Assembly (NCBI GenBank): GCA_903632075.3 | Contig: CAHIKZ030000813.1 | Location: 992,501-1,056,500 of the forward strand | Length of the DNA stretch: 64,000 bases | Direction of reading: 5' to 3' | Source of the DNA: Acanthosepion pharaonis | Taxonomy: Eukaryota; Mollusca; Cephalopoda; Sepiida; Sepiidae | Part shown: positions 19,806-32,254 of the stretch, piece after piece | Layout: the number at the start of each line of letters is the position of its first letter | Position numbering within the stretch: position 1 is the stretch's first letter | The notes under the pieces: generated by a model | The model's input: the letters and a program-made list of their open reading frames with translations, nothing else | What the model was told of the DNA's origin: nothing | Database searches by the model: none | Translations under genes and position numbers: made by a program

Positions 19806-20069
19806 GTCTGCTCTACGGTTGTATTGAGCTAGTAAACCATTTTTGTTTTGTTTTTTTATTTTTATTTTGTTGGTTGTTACACCTATAAATATGGTTTTTT
19901 TTCTTTGGGCTTCAGACCTGCATAGGTTTGTCTGCGATTTTTTGTTTGCAGAAGTCCATGTTTGTAGCTCTTTTTTTTTTAACCTTTTTTTTCCCTCGAG
20001 ATTGATTTGATTAGCAAATCAAAAATTCGAGGTTTTTCAAACTGAGTCTAGTTTTCTATATTTTTTCTA

Positions 20070-20077
<8 letters not shown>

Positions 20078-20125
<48 letters not shown>
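20078..20125. repeat. (TA)n microsatellite
   Basis: About 24 TA units immediately left of the Tc1 element; the element's TA target lies at its edge. Confidence 0.95.
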
Positions 20126-20126
<1 letters not shown>

Positions 20127-21822
20127 CAAAAAAAAAATGAGCGAACCTTCAGAAAGTCGCTTTTTTGTATGTTTACCAAGAAAAGTGTGTAATAGAATTC
20201 GATTATTAATACAGGTTTTTAATACAGGTGTACATATATACATTATACAAGTCAAAAAGGATTTAGTGTTTTGTTGGGTAACTTTGGCTTAAATAACGGC
20301 CTTAATTCTTCGTGGCGTGCTATAGACTAAATTCTTTAGTAAGTCAACTTCCTTCGCCAGATTTTTTCAGCATTAATTAGCGAAAAAGCTCATCTTCTGT
20401 GTTAACATTCCTGTTACGGTCACGCTTGTCAATTATCGCCCAAAGGTTTTCAATTGGTTTAAGGTCAGGACTCTGACTAGGCCACTGGAAAAGTTGCAAT
20501 GTACCCACGTCGCTCTCCCCTTCTAAATAATGTTTATTTTTTAAGGCATTATGCTTAGAATCGTTATCGTGTTGGAACATGAAGCGTTGACCTTAGGCAA
20601 TTTTTTTTTAGCAGAAAACCACAATAATGTTGTGGTATTGATGCTGTCCATGATTCCCTTGATTCTGTACAAATTACCAACTCCTTCTGCTTAGAATGCA
20701 CCCCAAACGTTGATTTTTTAAAATCTTGTTTAACAGTGCCCTTGGTAGTCACTGGAGTATACGTTTCACCGAGAATACACCAAACACGGATTCATCCTTC
20801 ATATCTAAGAGTAAAGGGGTTCTCGTCACTCCATCTAATATCTGCCCAGTCAGATTTAGTCAGTGTAAATGAGCCAACCGGGCCCGTCGATTTTTTTTCC
20901 AGATCCGAAAGGTTTCCCTTTTAAGTTACTTTTCAGAGCGACCCTCGTATACATATTTTATTGTTTATTGTCATCTTTGTACCATAGTCTCTGTTCTCTT
21001 TCTCTTTTATGTATTTGTAAACAATGTCTTTTGTTTTAAGCCTATGTCTGTTGTTGAAGAAATAGCCAAACTCGCCGCTTTGGAAACATCTTGTGCTATT
21101 GTGAATCAATCTTTTTTGCATTGACAAACCAAGTTTCTATCTTCTCTATCGGTAGTTTTAGCGGTCGGCCTGATACGCTACGTCCATGTTCCAGTTTGAT
21201 CTCACTTTTTCATTAACTTGTGAACACTTGACTCACTTCGATTAATCCATTACCTGCCATGAGCCTCATTTGGGGATCTGTTAAAATTAAACTCACTACA
21301 TGTTATTCCTTGTAGTTATATTGAATTGCTTACATACATTGCATTTGCAGAGGTATATTTTACAAAACTTAGCCTTTAACGTTTTTATTATTAGCCGTAA
21401 GAAGACACTTTCTGTCGTAATTTTACATTTCACGGGGAGAAAAATAATGACTATTTTGAAAAGTATTTTTCCTATTATTTCTAATCAATATTATTTTTTG
21501 ATGTTTTATACACATATATATTTAATGTTCTAGTTTCTATAAAAACGACAATGGTAACTACTGAAATTAAACATAAGGAATAAATAAACTCCTAAGACAC
21601 CTGTCTGGGCCAAAAATGCACGTAAAAAAATTTGGCAGTTAATGGGTTAATCTTATCAACTATCAATCTATTCAACATCCCAAGATCATGAAAAGTGGCG
21701 ACTTGGCCTTTGTTGATGTCAGAACAATGCTTAGACATGTTAATAAATTTAAATACAAATGTAATAAGCTTTATATTTTGTTTATCATCATTTTGATGGG
21801 TGCGTCCATTTTTTTTGCCTCG
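20127..21822 (-). mobile_element. Tc1-like DNA transposon, full length but decayed
   Basis: The 1.7-kb size is typical of Tc1 elements. Ends are inverted: caaaaaaaaaatgagcgaac at the left, and cgaggcaaaaaaaatggacg reading inward from 21822, each next to TA. The reverse-strand transposase is degenerate. N-terminal HTH: LTDPQMRLMAGNGLIEVSQV and SVSGRPLKLPIEK (21290-21150). Catalytic region: SDWADIRWSDENPFTLRYEG (about 20860-20800, with the first Asp in SDEN), then FQHDNDSKHNALKNK and QWPSQSPDLKPIENLW (20580-20430), holding the second Asp and the Glu region. Stops and frameshifts abolish function. A solo left end lies at 18618. Confidence 0.8.
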
Positions 21823-22039
21823 TAATGTACATGTTATATCATTAATTTGATACAATTTATGCAAACATCGATGAATTGTTTATTCTTTATTTTCATATAC
21901 AACACAGAAACATTGTTTATTCTTTATTTTACAAATTTTTATAATGATTGGTGAAAAACTTGCAATTTGAGCAATCTTATGCTACCACATATGTTACCAG
22001 GATTGAGCGCCTGGACAGATGGTAAGGAAATGAATGATG

Positions 22040-22745
22040 TGGAAGGTCAGGAACTGTCAACGAACGTGTGACATTAAAATGGTTCAGAAATTTTCATGAA
22101 GGTGACACCAGCCTTCAATGTAAATCAAGCAGTGGTACATTATCGGCAGAGCTTGTTCCTTCACAAAGGACCTTCTATAAGCCAGGCCTTCTGAACAGCT
22201 GCTCTTGAATTGACCAATCTCGCAGCTCAACGACACGTAAATATTTGCAAACTGCTGGCTAATCCTCGAGAAATCAACGGCTTCATTCCGGACTTGACTT
22301 CAGTACCTGTTGTCAAACAAGGACTATTTGGACAGAAAGTCACGTTCCGTGTTTAGTGGAATTTCGAGGAAGAGTTGTATTTTGAGATTTTCCAAGAGGG
22401 TCATGCTGTGTACACCTTTATGCTCAACATCTGCTGCGAGGATACGATGCTTTCAAGATCCGCTATCCTGCATTGGGCAATCGAAAACGCGCACTCCTAC
22501 GCCATTACAGTACTCCGGCACGCACTGCCAATGTTACCAAGCATAAACTTAAGAAACATGATAGGCTTGAACGTCTGCCTCAACCTGCCTACAGTCCAGA
22601 CTATGCAGCATCAGATTTCCACCTTTTCCAAGCCGTGGCTTATTTCTTGCGCAAACGAAGGTCAACAATGCTAATGAGGTTGCAAACGATCGCAGAGTTT
22701 TAGTTTACTTCTAAACCAGCCAAGTGGTATGAGGCTGGAACTGAA
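22040..22745 (+). pseudogene. mariner-type transposase, decayed
   Basis: Forward reading with several frameshifts. VTLKWFRNFHEGDTSLQCKS near 22067 is the N-terminal helix-turn-helix region. RLPQPAYSPDYAASDFHLFQ (22575-22630) is the catalytic C-terminal PYSPDLAPSDYHLF-type block of mariners. LRKRRSTM follows. The catalytic Asp before this block lies in a frameshifted region and cannot be placed. Terminal repeats were not identified. Confidence 0.65.
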
Positions 22746-22785
22746 ACTCTGGTACAACGATAGCAATAGACAATAAAATATATAT

Positions 22786-24017
22786 ACGTGGTCGGTCTGA
22801 AAAGTAACGGGACTTATCCGTTCTTCGGTGTGAGAGGCAGCGTCCACAGTGAGTTCTTGCCACACAGCCATACGATGAATCGGCAAGTCTACAAATAGAA
22901 CTCGTGGCGTTTGCTTAGCTCAGTACGCGAGAAGAGAGTTGTGGCAGGACAAAAGGTGGCTGCTTCACCACGACAATGCACCTGTTCACAAAGCCCTGAG
23001 CACCCGGCACTTCCTGATCGAGAAGAACATCGCCGTACTGGAACAACCTCCCTATTCACCTGACCTTGCTTGGTGAAATTTTTTCTTTGCCCCAAGTTCA
23101 AGGGGGTTATCAAGAGGACTCGTTTTGAATGCAACGGGGGTAAGGAGCATCGTGGCTGCTTCACCACGACAGTGTACCTGCTCACAACGCCCTGAGCATC
23201 CGGCACATCCTCGCTGAAAAGAACATCGCCGTACTGAAATAACCTCCCTATTCACATGATCTTGCTCGATGTAATTTTTATTTTCCCCAAGTTCAAGAGG
23301 GTCATCAAGGGGACTCGTTTTGAAGGCAACGGAGCCGAGGGGCATCGAAGAAGAATCCCCCGGGCAGTGCATAGAAGAATGGCAGAGAAGGATGAAAAAG
23401 TGCATTAGAATCGAGGGGGATTACTTTGAAGGTGAAACCATGTATAGACAAACCTCTCATCAATGGACTAACAGGGGGGATGGGTGGACCTTTAAAGCCG
23501 ATTGTCTGTAGATGGGAAGGGATTATTTTTGAGTTATAAAACCACTATAGTAACTAACGGTAATTATGATTATAATGTAAATATTATAAACATGTATATA
23601 TGGCGTAAATAAATATATACTTAATATAGATATATTAGTCAAAATAACAAAAATAATAGATTTCTCACAGATATTTTTCTCGCGCCTGCGCTAAAGTATC
23701 GTACTTTATATACTGTACACTCGTCTTTGTTGACAACTAAAGCCCCCCCTCCTCTACACACACACACACACACCGCCGCCTAGTGGTCACTTTGAGAAAT
23801 AATACGACTCGTTCCACTAAGCCCTCAAATTTTGAAATACATCGCTGATGATTTGGAAGTTTCCTGCAGATTTTTATTTTTATTTTGCATGCAGATTTTG
23901 TCCGTAGCATCCGAAGTCCGTTGATGGTGGGAGTCCGTTGATGAGAGGTTTGTCTCTAATATGTAGTTTAGAATTTTAAAAAATTGGGCTACCAGTCCCG
24001 TTACTTTTCAAATAGTG
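22786..24017 (+). mobile_element. mariner with internal tandem duplication and nested insert
   Basis: Terminal repeats: gtcggtctgaaaagtaacgg at 22791, and its inverse (ccgttacttttcaaatagtg) ending near 24017. Forward transposase remains read LLHHDNAPVHKALSTRH and AVLEQPPYSPDLAW near 22960-23070. The same catalytic block then recurs from 23153, with the second copy of 'caccacgac' 196 bp after the first. The C-terminus is CIEEWQRRMKKCIRIEGDY and FEGE near 23365-23430. A 500-bp element sits downstream at 23447-23954. Stops and a duplicated catalytic core rule out activity. Confidence 0.75.
23447..23954. mobile_element. MITE-like insert with inverted ends
   Basis: agacaaacctctcatcaatg (23447) is the inverse of cgttgatgagaggtttgtct (ending 23954), with one mismatch. 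Inside are an AT-rich stretch, a short (AC)n near 23758-23774 and a doubled agtccgttgatg near the right end. No coding sequence. The target duplication is not clear. Confidence 0.65.
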
Positions 24018-24944
24018 AATAAGGAAATTGTTCCAATCGTTATCATCTGTCTCCTTAAATTCTGTTCTTTTGTTCTCGACCTTTAATAATGTTTTTTTCT
24101 TATATTCTTTCGCGGTCAGCATACCTCTGTGCGGCTTTGTTCCCTTACTCGGGGTGAAATGATAAGAAAGAAAACAAAGCAAAAACATCATTATAGAAAA
24201 AAAGAAAATAATAATAATGACACTGCATTATCTTAGAAATTCGGCTAAATGAATAATTCTCTGTGTTATTAATTAGGGCCGTGTTATTTTCTGATTATGC
24301 CATCTGTCTTTCAATATAAAAGAATTAGTTTTTCGAGACTCAACGCAAGCAATTATTTTTCATTATAATGAAAATTTACGTAAAACCGACAAACAACAAT
24401 TGCACGACGTTTGAGGATAGGAGTGCGTGCCAATGTATGAAAGCAGAGGGGAGATAAAAAGCACGAGAGCCTCTGTGATTAAATTATAGAATCTTAAAGA
24501 TTTTCTTGGAGATGTTCGTTGCTTTTTCTTTCTCCAGATAAACGAGTCAGAAACGTTGATATTTTTTTGTTTACTTATTTTATCTGCAGTTAATTAAATA
24601 AGAAAGCAAGACAAAAAAAAAAACAAACAAAAACATGGCGTTTCTCTGTTAATAATATGTAAATATTTATCTAACTTATCTATTTTAACTTCCTTTACTC
24701 AAAAAAAGGAGAGTAAAAGAAAACAATTTCAAAAATCTGAATGAAACCTAAAAGAAATATTTAGAAAGGCATTTAGCAAACATTCGTTATATTAATTGAA
24801 AAGAACTGATTGTCTGAGGACTCAGACCAGATATATGGAAACAGTGGTTTTCGTTCGATAATCGCAGTTAAACAACTAGTTGGTCAGTATCTATATGGGT
24901 GCCTATTTGAGAATAGCAGGTGCTTCGATCTGTTAGGGATATAA
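24018..24944. other. Unannotated AT-rich spacer
   Basis: A/T homopolymer runs and short repeats only; nothing recognised on either strand. Confidence 0.4.
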
Positions 24945-25130
24945 TGCATGAAAAAAAATCAGAAGAAATCGGAGATCATGGAGTTCGAATTCAGTCGAGT
25001 TTCGTTACATTCACTTGCAAAGCAAATACCGTTAGGAAGGTATTTCAAAGCCATCTCTTCTCCCACATCTATGGGTTAAATAACAGGACAGAATCGGTTG
25101 TATAGCCTTGGTCGGTAACCAGTCTGACGC
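24945..25130 (+). mobile_element. SINE family B copy, forward
   Basis: B box-like GGAGTTCGAATTCAGTCGAG at about 24979, then ttacattcacttgcaaagca, ccatctcttctcccac and ggtaaccagtctgacgctga, in the order seen inverted at 33045-33292. The A box end is degraded. A second, more diverged piece (gagccgagttgaaattcagg ...) lies at 25330-25440. Confidence 0.6.
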
Positions 25131-25984
25131 TGAAATTAAAGATAGCCTACTATTTTATGTCAAGTCAGTCATGTATCGAAGGTGACGTGATCCTCAAGCC
25201 TGCATCACACATGGCAAACGTAAAAAACCCCGGGTGTTTTATTATAAAAGATTTCTATTAATTAAATATTGAGGTAGCTTTGGCAATGTATAGGTAGAAT
25301 AGCGGTTATTTTTTCGGAACAAGTAATTGGTGAGCCGAGTTGAAATTCAGGGCCACTTTAAATGCCCTTTACAAAAGGCCTGGATCCATCTATTCTCTGT
25401 TACTCACTATGGATTAAATAGTAGGATAAATAAGACTCTCTGTGTGTGTACAGTTAACCGTTAATTCTAATGTTTGATTTAATTACGCATCACGAGCAAG
25501 AACCTGGTGACCTGCATTTTTCCGGTAAACATAGAAAAACAAGGTTCATATACAGAAGTACATGTCCTTGCCAATTTTAAAATTTTCCATTTTACTTTTA
25601 GGAGTTTTATTTTCATCTTTCAACCTCTAAAAATATTTTGAAAGTGAAGTATTATTACTATAAGTAATATTAATAAAAAACGATTTGAAATAACGGCTAA
25701 TTGTAAGCATATACCTTTGAATCTAAAGTTTTACTACACTTTGAAATTTGATGATTGCTTCTTCTTATATTTTATTTAAACCTTGTTGCACCATATAAGG
25801 ATTATCCTTCTGTCAGTAAGATCAATTTCGACGTAGTATAATCTTTACATTAATCTTCTTGTAGTGTTAATAATATTTAGTATAGATGTACTGGCGTTCA
25901 GCTGACATTTTGCATTGATTGGTTTTATGAACACCCTATAAAAAAACCCCTTTAGTTAAAAGTTGCATTCTATTTTATTTTGTA
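25131..25984. other. Spacer with a second SINE B relic
   Basis: Apart from the relic at 25330-25440, no structure was recognised in this AT-rich stretch. Confidence 0.4.
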
Positions 25985-26710
25985 CGATCTATATATCTAA
26001 ATAATTTTGTTTGGCCTGTATGTTTGAATAATTTCGTTTCATCTATATGTTCAAATAATTTTATTAGATCTATATGTTTAAATAATTTCGTTTCACCTAT
26101 GTTGGAATAATTTCGTTTGATCTATATGTTTAAATAATTTTATTAGATCTATATGTTTAAATAATTTCGTTTGATCTATATGTTCAAATAATTTTATTAG
26201 ATCTATATGTTTAAATAATTTCGTTTCATCTATATGTTTAAATAATTTTATTAGATCTATATGTTTAAATAATTTCGTTTCATCTATATATGTTTAAATA
26301 ATTTTATTAGATCTATACGTTTAAATAATTTCGTTTGATCTATATGTTTAAATAATTTCGTTTGATCTATATGTTCAAATAATTTTATTAGATCTATATG
26401 TTTAAATAATTTCATAATTTTTCATCTATATGTTTAAATAATTTTTATTAGATCCATATATTTAAATAACTTCCTTTCCTCTATATGTTTAAATGGTTTT
26501 GTTCGGTCTATATGTTTAAATGATTTCGTTTCATCTATATGTTTAAATAATTTCGTTTCATCTATATGTTTAAATAATTTTATTAGATATATATGTTAAA
26601 CTAATTTCGTTTGATCTTTATGTTTAAATAATTTTATTAGATCTATATGTTAAACCAATTTCGTTTGATCTTTATGTTTAAACAATTTTATTAGATTTGT
26701 TTAAACTTTC
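25985..26710. repeat. 27-bp tandem repeat with 54-bp higher-order period
   Basis: The unit is atctatatgtttaaataatt plus seven variable bases. Two variants, ending tcgtttg/c and ttattag, alternate through much of the array, giving a 54-bp dimer. About 26 units, more diverged at the right end. Confidence 0.95.
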
Positions 26711-27104
26711 CTTTGACTTTTAAAGGGCTGGTTTATTTACCAACTATAAAAATGTAAAATTTTAATTTTTTTTTAACTCACAGGGTATGTAGTTTGGCTG
26801 GTCCAAAGTATCTTGTTAAATTACGTTTCTTCTCTCATAGGAAATGACACTCGTCTAATGCACGCATATAATTTGTAGCCAATTTAAATTTATACCGAAT
26901 ACGACGTTTAAATGTCGTCTACAATTCTAAATCTGTGTGTCATGACCTTTTACGCATGATTGCTTCTTTCATTTTTTTCCTCTTATTTTAAACTTAGCGT
27001 ACGCTATTCCGATTCATGCCTCTGAATATAAACAAAACAAACCCTGTTGTTATCCCTTCTCTTCTCTTTCTTACTCGGTATTTACACTGTCCTCCACCAG
27101 GACG

Positions 27105-27385
27105 AGATGTGACACAAGGTTTATTTTTAGGTGGGGACCCGAGCGTGTACACCCGGGATAGGAACAAAAATTGCCTTCAGCTCCTGCAACCGTCGGTTGC
27201 ACTGGCCTCGGTGCGAGAACCGTTCATTCCCTCTGGTACAATGGGAGAGCGCGGCCTCGGGCAGCTGTTTCCCAGGTCTGGGCACGACTCTGTATTATTT
27301 TCTTCAGTTGTTCCTCTGTCCTTTGACGGAGTCGCCCCTGAGTGCACTCTGGCCAAAGACAGAGACTCAACTGAGAGATGATAAG
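27105..27385 (+). repeat. Third, diverged member of the LTR-like hairpin family
   Basis: The entry string gatgtgacacaagg and the exit string agacagagactcaac correspond to those of the copies at 10170-10360 and 35590-35770, while the interior differs. It contains a perfect hairpin (gcaaccgtcggttgc, about 27186-27200). GC content is well above the flanks. The overlapping 121- and 155-codon frames have no recognised domain. Confidence 0.4.
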
Positions 27386-27869
27386 CCATGCGTTAGAAAC
27401 TCCTCCAAGGAGGAATTTTTCTCTTTCTTACTCTTTTTCTTATTCTTCATTCTTTCGGAAAAAGCGTGTGCATCTTGTGTGTTTCTTACTCTTTTTCTTT
27501 TCTTCCTTTTCTCATGGAAAGAGGGGGTATGTTGTTTTAAATTTTTTATAAATTGTCCACTCACCAGTCATTTACTAATGCCTGATGAGATGTGTTAATA
27601 CACATCGAAGCATGATTGCATTTGTGTTGCGTTTTTACATGTTTTTGATGTAATATCCTAAATTAAAGAATATTGCTCTACTTTTGTATTGAGCTCTCTT
27701 TTAAATTGAACGTCGGAAGTGGATTCTATTCGTTCTCATTTTACATGGATATATATTATATTAGCATATATATTAGCATTACTCGTCAAGCAAATTGAAT
27801 TGACTTCTCCGAGCCACTGGCGTATTTCGTATAGAGAAAAACGTTAAAATTCCATTCCTTTCTGTCGTA

Positions 27870-27950
27870 AGACGATGGCCTAGAGGTAAGATATCTGAGT
27901 GACGTCATATCAGTCGGGCTTCGATCCATGGTTGAAGCAATCGGACGTCT
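27870..27950 (+). mobile_element. tRNA-like SINE head
   Basis: A box-like gatggcctagaggtaagata and B box-like cgggcttcgatccatgg are about 50 nt apart. A TGACGTCA palindrome (27900-27907) lies between them. No partner copy in the window was identified, and the cloverleaf is poor. Confidence 0.4.
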
Positions 27951-27997
27951 AGCCAAACTGAGGAGCTGTGATACAGCGAAACAGTCTGTTTGTGGAT

Positions 27998-28000
<3 letters not shown>

Positions 28001-28030
<30 letters not shown>
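28001..28030. repeat. (TA)n microsatellite
   Basis: About 14 TA units. Confidence 0.9.
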
Positions 28031-28033
<3 letters not shown>

Positions 28034-28224
28034 ACCCCAAAAGTTATTAATTAGATACCCATGTTTGAATAGACGCCCTGCATGAGAGCAAATCGTCAGA
28101 ATTAAATTTCTAGAATCCGCTTGCCAGTATACGTAATTCACACTGTTAAATCACAGGATATCTACTCAAACAAAATATCTGTTGTCTTTAACATATATTT
28201 AAAATATGCAACTCAAATATACAC

Positions 28225-28690
<466 letters not shown>

Positions 28691-28701
28691 TCTTTAAATA
28701 G

Positions 28702-28702
<1 letters not shown>

Positions 28703-28761
<59 letters not shown>
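28703..28761. repeat. (TA)n microsatellite
   Basis: About 29 TA units, on the far side of the Penelope-like pair. Confidence 0.95.
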
Positions 28762-28766
<5 letters not shown>

Positions 28767-29084
28767 CATTGAAAAGTAATGTTCACTAACTCTAAGTGTC
28801 TCGGAATTTTTGTGACGCAAACGACGACTTTCTCTAATTTTCGTAAGTGTGTAAAATTGCCAAAAACCACATTGGATTTTATTTCGTTTCGTAAACTGGC
28901 ATTAATATTGCGTTGCCACACGCAGGATGGCGTTGAGGGTAACAGAAGCAATGCTAATTACCCACGCTGTGTATTTACTTACAAATTGAGGAAGGATGGG
29001 TGTGTCGAGCAGTTTGTAATAAGCACATCATAAGAAATATTTTGATAGTTTTAGAGACATTTAATGACGTAAGTAGCAATATAT

Positions 29085-29970
29085 ACAGAGTGTCTGAAAA
29101 ATACATTTACGAACTTGGTGGGGGGGTCAGGTTCCTCACACCAAAACAAGAATTAAAAGTTCATATAATAACATGTCTGCATATCTTCCGTTTTTGAGTA
29201 ATTAAGTTTAAAGAAAGTTAAATGGTTCTGATTTGCCATGTAGACTAGGTTACATTTAACATTCGTGTACATTTGTGGCTAGTCTAGTCAGTTTAACGTG
29301 TGAAGTAGTGAGTTAAGTGTTCTATTTAACAATGGTGAGATAATTATTTCGTGAACAGGTAAATATGATTTTACAGACAGCCGCACGAATGGTAATGGAC
29401 ACGGGACTGCACGGCTGAATCAGATTGTGTTTCCAGACCGAATGTAGCCGAATAAACCAACCTTTGCTGCTGTTTAATGTCACGATGCTGGGATAGGACC
29501 CGTGTCACCAAAAATATGAATCGAGGGAGACCGCGATCCGCTTGTCAGCCGGACCACGAAGCACATATTCTAATGGCTGTCGGAAACTATCCATGAATCA
29601 ACACACGTCAAGTGGCCCTATCATGTCGTACACATGGACGATACTTCAAGTGCAGCTCCTGTATCCGTATTATTTTTAACGTTTGCAGTTTCATTCACTC
29701 TCTGATCACTCAACACGGGAGAACTTTTGCTGATGGTTTTATTGCACAAATTGCCGATCCGTTCTTTGTTTCATCTGAGTTGTTTACGGATCAGGCAACG
29801 TTTGTAAAGGGTGAAATAACAAATTTATACAACCAACATTTACGGACGGATCGGAATGCCCATGGTACAATACAAGCTAGACAACAGCATCACTTTACAA
29901 TTAATGTATCGCCCTGTCCTTCTTTTAGTGCGTGGAAGCCACCGATATGTTGTAACACTATTTTTGGTAC
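29085..29970 (+). mobile_element. Tc1/mariner-superfamily transposon, decayed
   Basis: The left end (cagagtgtctgaaaaataca ... ggtgggggggtcaggttc) is shared with a fragment at 44281-44375. From about 29335 broken frames show ILQTAARMVMDTGLHG, then NRGRPRSACQP-type arginine/proline linkers near 29520, then LFTDQATFVKGEITNLYNQH and LRTDRNAHGTIQARQQHHF (29775-29900). That last block matches LFTDEATF..G..N..N.H.W..ENPH, the first catalytic Asp region of a transposase family common in arthropods and molluscs. The frame enters (AC)n at 29972, so the C-terminal acidic residues are lost. Confidence 0.65.
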
Positions 29971-29971
29971 A

Positions 29972-30028
<57 letters not shown>

Positions 30029-30056
30029 TAGATAGATAGATAGATAGGTAGGTAGC
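29972..30056. repeat. (AC)n-(GATA)n microsatellite
   Basis: About 24 AC units then about seven GATA/GGTA units. Confidence 0.95.
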
Positions 30057-30268
30057 ATATCTTCGTTCAAGCTAACCTGATGAATATTTATGAGCGTTTC
30101 ATAAGTTAAAAAAGTTGAAAACCAATAAAATGTTTGCTCCTGAATATAAATACTTTATAGTAAGAAAAGAAAGAACAGTAACATATATAATCCGGTGTTG
30201 ATACTTTTATTTTTTCAAAACAGTGCTCAATGTAAATTTACAGATCATAAATATTATAAATTAACTGA

Positions 30269-30458
30269 TTTAAAAATATAGTTCCATCGCTACACAGGAA
30301 TTACCATGTTTCAAAAACAGAAACTAAGAATTTCAAGTTCAATTTTGTAATTAAATTAAAAACACTTTTAATTTAATTATATAATTGAATTTGAAGTTCT
30401 TAGTCTTCTGTTTTAGAAACATGGTAATTCCTGTGTAACGATGGAACAGTATTTTAAA
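30269..30458. repeat. Near-perfect 190-bp foldback
   Basis: Arms of about 93 bp (30269-30361 and 30366-30458) around a 4-nt loop (acac). They are roughly 90% complementary by eye, including the exact stretch acacaggaattaccatgttt and its inverse. No coding content. A transcript would form a long double-stranded stem. Confidence 0.9.
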
Positions 30459-30474
30459 TTTTTTAAAATTTATT

Positions 30475-30524
30475 ATATATATATATGTGTGTCCTCTTAT
30501 ATATATATATATCTATATATATGT

Positions 30525-30579
<55 letters not shown>

Positions 30580-30580
30580 T
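30475..30580. repeat. (TA)n tracts
   Basis: Short TA runs from 30475, then about 26 uninterrupted TA units at 30527-30579. Confidence 0.9.
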
Positions 30581-32250
30581 TGTATGCGTACGCTTGTCGT
30601 GAAGGAACTGTTTAAAGAATATATTTACTCGTGTATTAATTTGGCGAGAATATTCTTTGGTAAACACTCGTCGATGGGAAGAACGTCTTAAGAAAAATAA
30701 TCCAGTGTATTCTTTTTTGTTAATATTTATTCGTCGTTTTCTTTGGCATTTCCTGTTAATACAAAATTCATTTGGGACTTGAGAGCGATACTTAATTCTT
30801 TGTACGTCTTCCACTGAGCAATGGATGTTTTAAAAGCGCGTTTAATCTTGGTCATTTATTAGTCATTCATATATAAATAGAAAATGTTTGTGAACAATAA
30901 CTTGAACGAGATAAACAGTATACTAAAAAAAAGAAAAGGAAAGTGAATATAATATAAATAAAATATAATGCCCTCTCTCGAAGAAATGGTTAGTCATTAG
31001 TCATCTGTTCCCGTAGATAATTGCTACTCTAACGAGTTTGAGCAGATTTGGGTTTTTCTTATTAATTGCCTTTCCCCAGACGTCACTAAACGCAGAGAAT
31101 AACATGGCAGCTTTGCCGTGCAGTTATAATATCTCAGCAACGTTCTAAGTGTTATGCTTTTTTCTATGAACAGGAGGAGAGTTTGAGAAGTGACGGCTTC
31201 AAAACCAGGCACCCACTTGACCAAAAGGGAAGAAGAAATAAATGAAAACATTTGGGGTCAAGTGCTACATGGTTGGAAGTTAATAAAATTCCGTTCGCAG
31301 CCTTATATATACAGTCACAAGATATACATGACTATAGATCCGGACCACCTATTGACGTGGCAAAGCTGTTCGTCGAGTGAGTTTCGATCCTGCGTGTTAG
31401 AGATACAAACCACTGGTCGTAATGCAGAAAAGGGCAACAGTTTGAAGGAGAATCAGAGTTTCGGCTATTTGAAAGGAAGATGCGATCTTCCCTTTGTGAT
31501 AGCGGAGGATGCCCTAAGAGTGACCCAGCCTCCCGTTCAAGTGAATCACTGAATAATGAAAGAAATTATTAAAAACAGGATTCGTATATTCGCTACTAAC
31601 CGTGGTGTTGATTTTACGTATCTTTGCCATTGTGAATGTATGGCGGACATATCCCAGTTTCTGGGCACACCGACGCGAATGGTAATAGAGACGAAACGCT
31701 GGGTTATGTTTCAGGTCAGTGAAAGTCTTCGTTTTATGTTTGAACAGTAAAGATTGGTAAACTAATTCTAACAAGTCTTTCCAATCAATAGATTTAGTTT
31801 TTTTGTTTTTGGGATTAAATAATATAAGGAAAGGGAAATAAAAAGGACTGGACTAAAATTTAATATCTAATTTCTTGTATCAGAGTTAATGTTGTGCAAT
31901 TTAATCACAAACGATGACGACTTGAAGTCATATGGAAAGGTGGTTCTAGAGGTGAATGTTATTTCAAGGCGTGCTTCTTTGATACGCAATTTTAAGAGGA
32001 TGTATTGAAACAAAGTGAAAAAAACCCTACTAACTACGGACTTTAAGAAGACAGAATATGTGATCAATATTAAGTAAGAGAAGAGAAACTATTAGAAAAG
32101 AAATATACGGTATACACTTCGCTATTTCAACAGTATAGGACGAAAGCTAGTACAACGCTTAAATTCATGAGATCGGGGTACCAAACAGGAATATAATATG
32201 TATTTTATTATAATAAAAAATGCAGCAAAAGGCCAAAAGGGGGAAGGTTG
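30581..32250. other. Unannotated region
   Basis: No element recognised. The frames at 31190-31552 (120 codons) and 31514-31774 (reverse, 86 codons) lack known domains, repeats in the window or exon signals. A weak tRNA-like pair (gacgtggcaaagctg ... gtttcgatcctg) lies near 31355-31395. Confidence 0.35.
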
Positions 32251-32254
32251 GTCT

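Noticed and set aside
27016..27598. Overlapping 121- and 155-codon ORFs as a gene
   Set aside because: They overlap the LTR-like hairpin repeat and a pyrimidine-rich stretch, with no domain and no conserved frame relative to the other copies.
31190..31774. 120-codon forward and 86-codon reverse ORFs as genes
   Set aside because: No recognised motif, no exon signals, and they overlap each other in opposite directions.
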